DNA of 64,000 nt from Melioribacteraceae bacterium (lineage in GTDB: Bacteria > Bacteroidota > Ignavibacteria > Ignavibacteriales > Melioribacteraceae), in NCBI GenBank assembly GCA_021740785.1, contig JAIOZI010000006.1, positions 1 to 64,000 on the forward strand. The letters are read 5' to 3'. Positions 37,766-48,200 of the stretch are shown here, piece by piece. The notes under the pieces were generated by a model that was given only the letters and a program-made list of their open reading frames with translations, was not told where the DNA came from and did not search any database. Numbering within the stretch: the first letter of the stretch is position 1; the number at the start of each line of letters is the position of its first letter. A program made the position numbers and the translations under genes.

Positions 37766-38707
37766 CTAACTCTTATCAACGTCAAACAATGAACTAATTG
37801 ATTGATGTTTATTGCTTCTTATTATGGATTCTGCAAATAATTCGGCACATGTACAAACTTCAATTTTGCTCGTATTCAAGTGCTTCGGCGGAATTGAATC
37901 TGTGACATATAATTTCGTTATCGGAGAATCTTCAATTCTTTTTAATGCATCACCTGAAAATAGAGGATGCGTCACTGCCCCGTAAATTTCTTTTGCACCT
38001 TTCATTTTTAATGCGTTGATTGCACTCACAAATGTTCCGCCCGTATCAATCAAATCATCAACTATCAGTACGTTTTTATCATCAACATCGCCAATGATAT
38101 TCATAACTTCTGTAAGATTCGGCTTCGGGCGTCTTTTATCAATAACAACTAAATTTACATCAAGTCTTTTAGCATAAGATCTAGCAAGCTTAATGCCCCC
38201 GAGATCTGCCGAAACAACAACCAAATTATCAGCCGGTTTCTTTACAACATTGGTAAAAACCGGTGAAGCATAAAGATGATCAAACGGTATATCAAAAAAT
38301 CCTTGAATTTGGGCAGCATGCAAATCCATTGTTATCACTCTATCAGCGCCTGCAACCGTAATCAGGTTGGCAATCATTTTTGCTGTAATTGCCACACGCG
38401 GTTGATCTTTTCTATCCTGCCTTGCATAACCAAAATATGGAATAACAGCAGTTACTCTTTTCGCCGAAGAACGTTTTGCTGCGTCGAGCATAATTAACAG
38501 TTCCATCAAATTTTCAGCCGGGGGATGAGTTGATTGAACTATATAAACATCACGCCCGCGAATGTTCTCTTTGAATTTCACCCAGATTTCACCATCACTA
38601 AAGCGTTTAAGATCAACCTGACCTTTAGTGAAGCCGAGATACTTTCTAATCTTTTCTGTTAAATCCGGGTTTGAACTACCCGAAAAAATTCTTGGTTCGT
38701 AATCCAT
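37766..38707 (-). CDS. prs: Ribose-phosphate pyrophosphokinase
   Basis: This enzyme makes PRPP from ribose 5-phosphate and ATP, feeding nucleotide, His and Trp synthesis. Its 313 residues carry RFSDGEIWVKFKENIRGRDVYIVQST, YFGYARQDRKDQPRVAITAKM, TMDLHAAQIQGFFDIPFDHL, and the PRPP-binding loop VLIVDDLIDTGGTFVSA. Length and motifs are canonical. It is the first gene of prs-rplY-pth, 32 bases ahead of rplY. Confidence 0.97.
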   Translation of the reverse strand: MDYEPRIFSGSSNPDLTEKIRKYLGFTKGQVDLKRFSDGEIWVKFKENIRGRDVYIVQSTHPPAENLMELLIMLDAAKRSSAKRVTAVIPYFGYARQDRKDQPRVAITAKMIANLITVAGADRVITMDLHAAQIQGFFDIPFDHLYASPVFTNVVKKPADNLVVVSADLGGIKLARSYAKRLDVNLVVIDKRRPKPNLTEVMNIIGDVDDKNVLIVDDLIDTGGTFVSAINALKMKGAKEIYGAVTHPLFSGDALKRIEDSPITKLYVTDSIPPKHLNTSKIEVCTCAELFAESIIRSNKHQSISSLFDVDKS

Positions 38708-38809
38708 TTGTAATTTTAGTCAAAATTTAAGACAGATAACAAATATAATCAAAAGAGTATACCAAGTCAAATTATTACAATTCGAACTTACTTTTGCAAT
38801 TTCATCCAA

Positions 38810-39478
38810 TCATCTTTTTTTGCGTATAAGATAATAAACCACAATTACTATTACGAAGAGCGCCAATCCGTAAATAAATTTTGGCGTTTCCTTCAATTTG
38901 AATGGTTCATAAATTGCATAAATTTCTTTACCCATCCCGATTTCACTAAGTGGAAACTGCCAGACTGCCTTATTCAATGATGTTTCGGTTGCATTGTGCT
39001 CAATAATTTCACCGGGCAAATAATAGGTGTACTTAACAATTAAGTCTTTGTTTTCAATCCCGAACCCAGTTGTAAACGGTGATATAAACTGCGTGAATCT
39101 TTTTGTATCATCATCTTGTTTTATTACTCTGAAATATGACTGTTGAAAAGCAGGAACTATAAAAATTGAATCAATGTTTGAAATGGTCAGTTTTATTTGA
39201 GAATGGATTGTACTGTCTTCAAAGTTTTTGAATATCTCGATACTTTCTATTTTGGTGATATCACTTTCAAATTCTTTGCGAATAGAGTCCTTTTCAAAAA
39301 AACCAAATTGATCTAAAAAAAGTGTGTCACTTTTTGTGTTCCACTGCATCCAATAGTGTACAAAGATATCTGCAGAGTTGTCAGATTTGATTGTTGTGAT
39401 CTGAGTATAGTTAAGACAACCATTTATAAAAAATAGAGTTGGAAGCAGTATCAGTATTTGTCTAATTGTCAATTTCAT
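38810..39478 (-). CDS. Putative lipoprotein with C-terminal membrane anchor
   Basis: This 222-residue protein has a hydrophobic N-terminus ending at a possible lipobox Cys (FFINGCLNY) and a C-terminal membrane helix followed by RKKR. The region between, strand-rich with DSTIHSQIKLTISNIDSI, resembles LppM-like (DUF3153-type) lipoprotein domains, but I am not sure. It is alone, divergent from fmdB. Function unknown. Confidence 0.75.
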   Translation of the reverse strand: MKLTIRQILILLPTLFFINGCLNYTQITTIKSDNSADIFVHYWMQWNTKSDTLFLDQFGFFEKDSIRKEFESDITKIESIEIFKNFEDSTIHSQIKLTISNIDSIFIVPAFQQSYFRVIKQDDDTKRFTQFISPFTTGFGIENKDLIVKYTYYLPGEIIEHNATETSLNKAVWQFPLSEIGMGKEIYAIYEPFKLKETPKFIYGLALFVIVIVVYYLIRKKR

Positions 39479-39599
39479 TTTTTACTTATTCGGAAACATT
39501 AAAATAAAAAAAAATATGTTAGATGGATATTTCTTTTATACTGAAAATGCTTTATTTTTATAACTTGTTTGAGATTAAATTAAAGTAAGGATTAAACAC

Positions 39600-39881
39600 A
39601 TGCCGACTTATGAATATAAATGTTTATCATGCAACAGAACCTTTGAGCATTTTCAAAAAATGACTGATGAACCCTTAACTGAATGTAAAGAGTGTGGGGG
39701 AACATTAAAAAAGTTGATCGGTACTGGTCTTGCTCCGATTTTTAAAGGAAGCGGATTTTATCAAACCGATTATAAAAAATCTAATGTTGCTCCAACTTCA
39801 ACTACAAATTCAAAATCATCGGAAACAAGTTCAACTTCTGATTCAAAACCCAAAAATGATACAAACAGTAAAGTAGCATAA
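39600..39881 (+). CDS. FmdB-type zinc-ribbon protein
   Basis: This small protein of 93 residues opens with the FmdB zinc ribbon MPTYEYKCLSCNRTFEHFQ, with its second Cys pair in ECKECGGTL, then KLIGTG and GSGFYQTDY. The C-terminal third is a low-complexity Ser/Thr/Asn tail, normal for the family. FmdB proteins are proposed regulators or ribosome-associated factors, but their role is not settled. Confidence 0.93.
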   Translation: MPTYEYKCLSCNRTFEHFQKMTDEPLTECKECGGTLKKLIGTGLAPIFKGSGFYQTDYKKSNVAPTSTTNSKSSETSSTSDSKPKNDTNSKVA

Positions 39882-39882
39882 A

Positions 39883-39914
39883 AAGAGCCGGCTATGAATG
39901 CCGGCTTAATTTTA
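39883..39914. terminator. Bidirectional terminator after fmdB
   Basis: AGCCGGC (39887-39893) pairs with GCCGGCT (39901-39907), with an A run before and T-rich sequence after. It serves fmdB and the convergent 1,081-residue gene, whose stop codon lies inside the element. Confidence 0.85.
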
Positions 39915-42900
39915 AAAATCCCAACCGAGAGATATATAATAACGCGGTTTCGAAAAATGCTGGTAATCAAACGTCCATGCTACATCGAATCTCCAAAGGA
40001 ACAACATATACAGCCTCATCCCGACACCTGTTGCTGCCAGCAAATCTTTTGTGACCGTCTTTCCTTGAGAATTTCTCTCGAATAACTTTAGTTTATCTGT
40101 TTTGTCCCATGCGGAACCCATATCAATAAAAGCAACACCCAAAATATTTTGGAAGAATAAAGGCAGACCGCCGGTAACTAAATACCTAATGAAGGGGAAT
40201 CTGAATTCCATATTTACCAATGAGTATTTCGTTCCGATTCTTTCTGCATAATTATAACCTCTCAACGGCAGGGCAGGTGTAAGGAATGCGAAATCAGATG
40301 CATCTTCAAGCGGGATATCACCTGATGACCAGGATCTGTTTATCCAACTTTCAGTTCCTCCGAGGAAAAATCTTTGTGGATTCGCTCCACCGGAATAGCC
40401 GCCTGAAAATCTCAATACAATTGAATTGTCGAACCAAAATCTTGTGTAATCTCTCCAATCCCAGGTAAATGAATAAAAGCTTTTATTCTTGTTGTTAATT
40501 CCCGGGTTACCGAAAAGTGTTAAATTAAATCTAGTACCTTCAATTGGTGATGTATAACCGAACAATGTATTATCATGTACAAAACTAACTGAAGGAATTA
40601 TGTATGTTTCTTTATCGATCGGAACCGAAATATTATCGAGGTTCTCGGAGCTTAGATTTAATAAACTCATAGAAGCATCTATCCTGTAAAATCTGCTTAT
40701 CGGATAGCTGGCTGAAACAACTCCCCCGTAATTTCTGAACCTGTACAAACTGCGTCCGAACCGGTTACTTAGATAAACAAACCGTGCAGTATGAAATCCT
40801 TCAAAACCGTAATTTGTTCTCTGCTTCAAATAGTAATAGGCTAACCCGTAATCACTATTTTTTAAATCAATCTGTAAACTCGTAACTCCAATGAGCCTAT
40901 GATTACCTAACATATCGCTGAAAGATAAAACAGTTGTACCGAGCAATCCGTAAAGCGTGCTATAGCCGGCGTTTGCATAAATTAGATCCGGTGAGAAAGA
41001 AATTTTATATTTATTAACAAGATAATTACCGTCCGAATCCAGAGTTTCTTTAAATATTTTTTCCCTCGGTACAGCAGATAAAGAATCTCCAAGTTCTGAA
41101 TGCTCACCGAAAATATAGTTGCTGTAATCCTGTTCTGTTGAATCTTGCCCGCTCTCTTTTGTAATATATTGTCCGGCAAAAATTTGGGCTCTTGAACTGC
41201 TGTCCGCTGAATCCGGTTCAGCATACTTACTAACGATTAATACATCGGAGTCTGTATAAACCGAATCAACCATTAACTCAACCGAGGAGTCCTTATCAGC
41301 TTCTGTTGCGAGTAAATTAGAATCATATTTGTCCGGGTAAACAAGACTTTTCATATATGCGGTCATCGGGAGATCATCAGCAACAGGTTTTGCTTCGAAG
41401 GGATTGTTGATTTGATATATGTTATATCCTTTATCATACAATGAAGTAAATAATAGTTTTTTACCGTCGCGGGAAGTTGAAAGCTGGTTAATTCCATTGA
41501 GTGAATTTGTTAATGGATATGCCGGAATTTCAACCACGCTTGAAATTGTATCCGTTGTTGTTAATTCTATTTTCTTCCTATAAAGATTATCGATTCCATT
41601 TTTATCTGAGACGAATAATATCTCATCCCCCTTTGTTGAAACAACAGCAGATTTCTCATCACTGTATTCCCAATCGGTGATTCGTGTAATTTTTGCAGAT
41701 TGAATTTTTACTGAATAAAGATCCAACTGCTTGTAATTGTGTTCATACATAATGAAATTTTCATCAATCTCGTTTTGGTTAACATATTCTCCTCTATCCG
41801 ATGCAAATAAAATCATATCACTCAAAGGACCCCATGAAGGATCAAAGTCAGAAAAAATATCATTAGTTAAGTTCACCAAGTTTTTCTTTTCGAGATCATA
41901 GTAGTAAATATCCGATTGATTAGCGTCATTGCCGTTGAAAGCAATCTTACTTCCGTCAGGAGACCACGCAACAGATTCTATGCCCTCCAGTTTAAGTGGA
42001 AGTTCAATGCTTTCTTCCTCTTCCGTATCAAAAATTACTATGCGATCGAAACCGCTGCTTTTAACCGAGAATGCAATTCTTTTATTATCCGGAGCCCATG
42101 TTAACGATGGAAAAAGAACATTAAGTTCTTCAAAATCATTGGTTCGTCCACTTTCAATTAATTTCTCGGCTTCGTCGGGATCATTTAAGTCCATAATGTA
42201 GATATCTAGAAAAATATCACGGTCGGAAATAAAAACAACCTTATCGCCTTGAGGTGAAAGCGCGGGACTAGTATTATAAAATCCGCCAACTTTTTCATTG
42301 TCAGTAATTCTTTTGGCGAATACTTCAGGGTCTTTTCTCTCTGCAATTTCGGGCCAATATCTTATTTTGATATCTTTTTTCCACCGGTCATTCAATTCTT
42401 CAAGATCAAGTCCGATAGTTGATTTGAAACCTTCTTCAACATTCCCGATACCTTGAATTTTACCAAGCAGTTCACCGATTTTCTCATCGCCGTATTTTTC
42501 TGCGATGTACCTGAATAACGCCTGCCCGCCTCTATAGGCAAAGTAACCATTTAATTGATTTATATCAGGAAGATATTCATTGATGATAGCGTCACGAATA
42601 AACATATCCGTATTCGTTTCCCATCCGCTGGAAAGATATTCAGCCATTCCTTCATGATACCAAATCGGGAGTTGGAGGGTAATTCCTTTTGCAATAATGT
42701 TTTGAACAGTGCCGCCGTAAAGCATATCGCGCATTACACCATGCACCAATTCATGATGAATAACATGCCTGTATTTTTTATAATCACCTTCAAAAGGAAA
42801 TACTACTCTATTTTTAAACGGTTCAGTAAAGCCGCCCGTACCCTGACCAATATAGCTGTCGGTTGTGTTTGTTTCCTGAAAGTCGTTGTGAGAATCATAT

Positions 42901-43157
42901 ACGATTAGAGATATTCTATTATTAATCTTGTAATTAAGAATTTTCTGGATGGACTCCACTGCATCTTCTGCGGCATGTGCGGCAAACTCTGCAATAGTAG
43001 ATCCGTTTTGATCAAAATATATATCAAAATGCTTAGTTTGGATGTAATACCAGTCATGATTCTTATACTGGACCCTGTTTTGTCCAAACTGTTGAGCATA
43101 AATTATATTAGAGATCAGCGCAAAACAAAAAATTAATAGCAGCGTTAATCTTTTCAT
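39912..43157 (-). CDS. Secreted metallopeptidase-like/TolB-propeller/outer-membrane barrel fusion
   Basis: This protein of 1,081 residues has three parts. After a signal peptide (1-21) there is a gluzincin-like metallopeptidase domain (about 25-290) with the zinc motif HELVH at 135-139 and a downstream YHEGMAEY (167-174) that can give the third ligand. A TolB/PD40-type beta-propeller follows (about 300-620), with repeats such as SPQGDKVVFISDRD, WSPDGSKIAFNG and TSRDGKKLLFTS. After an acidic linker comes an Omp85/surface-antigen-like barrel (about 745-1081) with LPLRGYNYAERIGTKY, ending in a C-terminal Phe. It would be anchored in the outer membrane. Substrate unknown. Confidence 0.88.
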   Translation of the reverse strand: MKRLTLLLIFCFALISNIIYAQQFGQNRVQYKNHDWYYIQTKHFDIYFDQNGSTIAEFAAHAAEDAVESIQKILNYKINNRISLIVYDSHNDFQETNTTDSYIGQGTGGFTEPFKNRVVFPFEGDYKKYRHVIHHELVHGVMRDMLYGGTVQNIIAKGITLQLPIWYHEGMAEYLSSGWETNTDMFIRDAIINEYLPDINQLNGYFAYRGGQALFRYIAEKYGDEKIGELLGKIQGIGNVEEGFKSTIGLDLEELNDRWKKDIKIRYWPEIAERKDPEVFAKRITDNEKVGGFYNTSPALSPQGDKVVFISDRDIFLDIYIMDLNDPDEAEKLIESGRTNDFEELNVLFPSLTWAPDNKRIAFSVKSSGFDRIVIFDTEEEESIELPLKLEGIESVAWSPDGSKIAFNGNDANQSDIYYYDLEKKNLVNLTNDIFSDFDPSWGPLSDMILFASDRGEYVNQNEIDENFIMYEHNYKQLDLYSVKIQSAKITRITDWEYSDEKSAVVSTKGDEILFVSDKNGIDNLYRKKIELTTTDTISSVVEIPAYPLTNSLNGINQLSTSRDGKKLLFTSLYDKGYNIYQINNPFEAKPVADDLPMTAYMKSLVYPDKYDSNLLATEADKDSSVELMVDSVYTDSDVLIVSKYAEPDSADSSSRAQIFAGQYITKESGQDSTEQDYSNYIFGEHSELGDSLSAVPREKIFKETLDSDGNYLVNKYKISFSPDLIYANAGYSTLYGLLGTTVLSFSDMLGNHRLIGVTSLQIDLKNSDYGLAYYYLKQRTNYGFEGFHTARFVYLSNRFGRSLYRFRNYGGVVSASYPISRFYRIDASMSLLNLSSENLDNISVPIDKETYIIPSVSFVHDNTLFGYTSPIEGTRFNLTLFGNPGINNKNKSFYSFTWDWRDYTRFWFDNSIVLRFSGGYSGGANPQRFFLGGTESWINRSWSSGDIPLEDASDFAFLTPALPLRGYNYAERIGTKYSLVNMEFRFPFIRYLVTGGLPLFFQNILGVAFIDMGSAWDKTDKLKLFERNSQGKTVTKDLLAATGVGMRLYMLFLWRFDVAWTFDYQHFSKPRYYISLGWDF

Positions 43158-43200
43158 CTAAACCTCTTTCAATTTTATCTTAATTATATGAGAAAAATGA

Positions 43201-45297
43201 TTAATCTAAAAGGATGAAATCAATCTCTCTTTTTTCTTGATCTACACGAACAACACGAACATTAATTTTATCGCCCAATCGAAATCTTCGTTTAGTTGTC
43301 TTCCCGATTAGGGAATAATTTTTTTCATCAAAAATATAATAATCATCGTCAAGATCTTTCAAGCGCACAAGACCTTCGGATAAATTTTGACTTATCTTAA
43401 CGAAGAATCCGAAATTTGTTATTCCCGAAATAACTGCACGAAATTCCTGCCCGACCTGGCTCTGCATATATTCAATTTGTTTTATTTTGATCGATTCTCT
43501 TTCTGCTGTAACCGCATTTCTCTCCTGCGCAGATGAATGATCGCAGATATAATCGAGCTGTGCTTTATTGTATCGATTCTTTCTGTTGTTCTCGACATAG
43601 TCAAATATCAAACGATGAACAGCTAAATCCGGGTAACGCCGAATCGGGGAAGTAAAATGGGTGTAGTGTTTAAATCCCAAACCATAATGCCCGATATTAT
43701 CAGCAGAATAGACTGCTTTTGCCATTGAACGAATCGCAACATCGTTTATTAACGACTCCTCTTCAGTTCCTTCAACTTTTTCGAGTAATGCCTGAAACTG
43801 TTTTGAATTATTTGCTGAATTTGTGTCGAATGTATAACCCAATGATTTTACAAAATTCGAAAATTCCTGCAGCTTTTCATGATCGGGAAGATCATGTACT
43901 CTATAAACAAACGGGAAGGGATTTTTGTTCGATTTATCTTTTACATGTTTTGCAACTATTTGGTTTGCCAGAAGCATGAATTCTTCAACAAGTTTATGAC
44001 TGTCTTTAATTTGCTTAACTTTTATATCTTTTGTCTCACCATTTTCATTTAGTTCAAATTCAACTTCCGGTGTATGAAAATTTATACTCCCTTTTGATAT
44101 CCGCTTAGATCTTAATTTTTTAGCTAGTTCATTCAACTCAATCAGTTCTTTTGAAAATTCACCTTCACCGGAATCCAGAATTTTTTGAACTTCGTTGTAA
44201 GTGAATCTCCGCTTACTATTGATTACTGATTTTTTTATAGTATAATTTTCCACTTTTACACGACTATTTAATTCAGCAATTACCGAGTATGTAAGCCGAT
44301 CTTCATTCGGAACCAGCGAACAAATTTCATTCGATAACTTTTCATGAAGCATAGGAATTACCTTCCCAACAAAATAAACGCTTGTAGCTCGTTTGAATGC
44401 TTCGTTATCAATTTCAGAACCTTGAGTGACGTAATGTGAAACATCCGCAATATGAATTCCCACTTCATAATTCCCGTTGGCAAGTTTTTCGATTGAGACA
44501 GCATCATCAAAATCTTTTGCATCATCGGGATCAATCGTAAAAATATTTTTATTTCTTAAATCAAGCCGGCTCTTCAATTCTGCTTCATCCAAATCGATTT
44601 CTACCTGTTTTGTTTCCTCTTCTACTTTCATAGGGAATTTGTATGTGAGATTAAATTCTCTTGCCAGCGCAGAAACCTCTGCATCGTAAGTTCCCGACTT
44701 ACCGAGTATCTCCTTCACCCTGCCTTCCGGGTTTAATTGTTTGTCGAACCATTCAATATCGGATACAACTACCTTGTCTTTATTTTTAGCACCGTATAAA
44801 TATTCAGAAGATATATAAATATCGCGGTGAATCATCGGATCATCAGGTTCAACAAAATAAAATGATTTCGTCTTTCTCAATATTCCCACTATTTCGGTTT
44901 TACTTCTTTCAACTATATCAATTATTCTTCCCTCAAGATTTTTTCCTCTTTGTGTTGCAAGGAGTTCAACTTCAACCTTATCGCCGTGAAGTGCCGTGTG
45001 TAAATATTTTTCCGGAATGAAAATGTCTTTGAGATTTTTATTTTCCAGTATAACAAAACCAAATGTAGCGCTATCGGAAAGCTGCAGGGTACCAATAAGT
45101 TTTTCACTCATAGATTTATTTAATTGAAACCGCTTTCCTATTTTTTTTAGAAATCCTTCTTTCTCAAGATTGTGCATAATTTCTTTCAATTGAGCGTACT
45201 CATGCGGATCGGTCAAATCTAATTTCTTAGAAAGTTGTTTAGCCTTAATAGCCGTTGAATGATTATTCTTAAAGAATGCTTTAATTTTATTTTTCAT
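43201..45297 (-). CDS. rnr: Ribonuclease R
   Basis: This processive 3'-5' exoribonuclease degrades structured RNA. The 698-residue protein has an N-terminal winged helix (about 1-65), cold-shock-like RNA-binding domains and an RNB catalytic domain (about 240-560). The metal-binding motif is FTIDPDDAKDFDDAVS; HYGLGFKHYTHFTSPIRRYPDLAVHR closes the catalytic part. A C-terminal S1 domain follows (VGQEFRAVISGITNFGFFVKI). The usual basic tail is short. Its ATG overlaps the tamB stop by one base (TAATG), so it is co-translated. Confidence 0.97.
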   Translation of the reverse strand: MKNKIKAFFKNNHSTAIKAKQLSKKLDLTDPHEYAQLKEIMHNLEKEGFLKKIGKRFQLNKSMSEKLIGTLQLSDSATFGFVILENKNLKDIFIPEKYLHTALHGDKVEVELLATQRGKNLEGRIIDIVERSKTEIVGILRKTKSFYFVEPDDPMIHRDIYISSEYLYGAKNKDKVVVSDIEWFDKQLNPEGRVKEILGKSGTYDAEVSALAREFNLTYKFPMKVEEETKQVEIDLDEAELKSRLDLRNKNIFTIDPDDAKDFDDAVSIEKLANGNYEVGIHIADVSHYVTQGSEIDNEAFKRATSVYFVGKVIPMLHEKLSNEICSLVPNEDRLTYSVIAELNSRVKVENYTIKKSVINSKRRFTYNEVQKILDSGEGEFSKELIELNELAKKLRSKRISKGSINFHTPEVEFELNENGETKDIKVKQIKDSHKLVEEFMLLANQIVAKHVKDKSNKNPFPFVYRVHDLPDHEKLQEFSNFVKSLGYTFDTNSANNSKQFQALLEKVEGTEEESLINDVAIRSMAKAVYSADNIGHYGLGFKHYTHFTSPIRRYPDLAVHRLIFDYVENNRKNRYNKAQLDYICDHSSAQERNAVTAERESIKIKQIEYMQSQVGQEFRAVISGITNFGFFVKISQNLSEGLVRLKDLDDDYYIFDEKNYSLIGKTTKRRFRLGDKINVRVVRVDQEKREIDFILLD

Positions 45298-48200
45298 TAG
45301 AATTCAAACCTATATTTTAATCCGAGTTCATTAATTTTGTCTTCCAAACTGTAAGTCTGCACAATAGGATCTTTTCGTTCAATCCTGATAGAAAAATTTC
45401 TATTGAATATATATTCAATACGAATATTAGCACGATTTACATTTTGAAAAACTTCTGTTGTTCCGCCGATACTGTAACGGATTTTTTGAATTTTACCCGA
45501 CACACTAAACTTTGTAGATTCACCGGATTGCCGGAAAGATATATTGTTAACAACATCTCCCACCGCAGAGTTTACGAATCCTGTTACTAAACTTCCGACA
45601 AAATAAGATGCCGTATTACTAAGCTCACCGGCAAGTTGATTTTTATCACCCGATGTTAGATCATCCCGGAATTTTCCTACAAGAATAAATGAGAATGCAT
45701 CGGCTGCGTCATAACGGTTATCGGCAATATCATTTTCTATATTCCGGGTTCCTATATATACTGCAATATTATCGGGATCGGAAGATAAACTTTGACCCAA
45801 CTTGCTGAGTGGTCCTTGTAATTTAAATTTTACCGCAACTTCCTGTGTAGTTTCCGGGTTATTTGGCGGGCTGTATTCATTCCTGTAAACCGCAACGATA
45901 TCTAAATAAGGATCGGTAACATCTGATTCGAATCTGATAGAACCCTGCGCTTCAAATATTTTGAAAAATTCAAGCTTTGATCCTTGTAAAAGATCGAATG
46001 AACCCTGTGCAACTAAGTTGCCGTCAATGTTTTCATATCTTAAATTGCCTGCAACTTCTACAATTAATTTTTGATTTGCAGCTTGAGATAAAATAAATGT
46101 TATTGTTGCATCATCCACAACCCGGATTTCTATTTCATAATCGAGATATGCAAAGATGGATTTTTTAGCAGCCTTGTTATTAAGCGTATCTTTGGCTGCC
46201 AGCAAATCTTCAAGTTGAATAAAATTCCTTTTTATTTTAGTTGTATCTTCAATGAACACAAAATTAATATTCTCTGATGAGGTATAACCTTCCTGTCCGG
46301 ATGTAAAAACCATATCGGTTTGTCTTAAAAGTATTATTGCTTTTAGAAACGGTTTGCCGTTTTTGAAACCAAGGTTCCAATTACCTTCGCTTCCAACAAG
46401 AAGATGTCCGTAGATACTGGGGTTAACTGCTTTAGTTTTTGGACCCAGTAAAGCAATTTCGCCGAAGAAATTTAAATCGGCATCCGAAATCTTAAATTCG
46501 TCCAGAGTAAGATAACCTGCTCCATACATGATTCCGCCTCTTCTTTCACCGCCGGCATTTTGAATTATTAAACTATCCAAAGTAACCGTTTGATTTTTGA
46601 AGTTAGTACGCAGCCCGAAGGCATAGTCGAGATTATTAGCACGTGCAGTAAAAAATCCGTTAAGAATTGCAAATGTGCCGGTGAATCTAAGGTCTTGATA
46701 ATTGCCTCCAATTTGCAGATCGGCTTTTAGTTGTCCTCTTTGATTTTGAATCGCAGGCAGTAAACTACCAAATGCACGCAGGTCAAATCCTGAAGAGGTA
46801 AAATCGATGTCAAATTCTTTATCCGAACTCATTCTTTCTTCTGAAGATGTAAAAGAAAGATTAATTGGTATATTTCCCACAATTTTTAATCTTGGGTTAT
46901 CCATGTTATATGTTGTATCCAGGAAACTGATATTAACATCAAGGTTTTCATCAAAGTAATTAAAAGTAGAACTCAAGGTTCCGAGTTTTACATTCGCATA
47001 TTCAACTTCATTAACACTGAAGTCCGCTGTTATTTCCGGTTTATCCAATGTTCCGTGGATTTTTGAGAAGAAATTTATATCGGCGCTCAGTCTTTGTCCC
47101 CCGGTGCCCGTTAATAATTTACTAATAACTCTGCCGGGAACATTAGTTGCAAAAATTGAAAAGTTCTGATCGCCGTTAGGTTTAATTTCTCCGTCAATAT
47201 TTATTTTTGCATTATCGTTTACCAATTCAAGGTTATCAACCTTTAAGCTGTTAGGAGTAAATTCTATCGAAACCTGGTCCTTGTTTGCCCATTGAATTCC
47301 GTTATAGTCTGCAGAAAGTCTATCGAATAAAATTCTCTGTTTCTCCGGTTCCATCAAAATTTGACCTTCCAATACAGTGGTCAAAAGGCTGTCGATTTGG
47401 GTATCAATATTAAATATTACTTTACTTTGGTTGAATATAAAGTCGGTTGAAAAGTTTTTAATATCGGAGCCGGCATAAATTCTTTCGCCTGTAAGAGACA
47501 GCGCGCCGAACAGGTTATCGAATTCAACCTTTTGATTATTCCTGCTGAAATTCATATCGACCAGCAGATTATTGAAATAAAAAACCTTATCATCATTCAC
47601 ATTAACGAAATATTCAATATCCATTTCGCTGTTGATAGAAAAATTAGATGAATCATTATTAATACTTCCGTTACCCGATCCGATGATATCAAGTTTTTCC
47701 ATTCCCATGAATAGGGCAATAAGACTGAAATCATTGAATTTAAAATCGAAATCAATATCAATCTCATTATTTATAACCGGTTCAAGAATGATTTCTTTAT
47801 CAACTATAACCGTTGCAGAATCACTTAACACAGAAAGCGGATTCAGTTCGGCTGCTTTCATCTCAATTATCCCGGAAACAGTTTCTGCCTCATAGGCAAT
47901 GAGTTTAATTGTTTCATCAAGTTCGAATTTACCGTTGATATTTAAGTCAACAAAATCAGAAATAAGACTAAGCATTCTAGTTGAATCATCTTTTTCAATT
48001 ACCAATTCCATTCGAGCATCACTAATCAGCTTCTGTTCAAAATAAGAAGTATCCATAATTATTACAACTTTGCCAGAGAGCGAATCGAGATCAAAACTTC
48101 TACCTGAAGCTGTAAAATTAAAATTAAGATCAGAATTTTTAGTAGAATCATCCATAAATTTCTGTAGATCGAGATTTTTAAAATCACCGGTAAAATTATA

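Noticed and set aside
38276-38497. Open frames opposite large genes such as prs, hppA and tamB
   Set aside because: They are antisense shadows of well-supported genes, with no signal or domain of their own.
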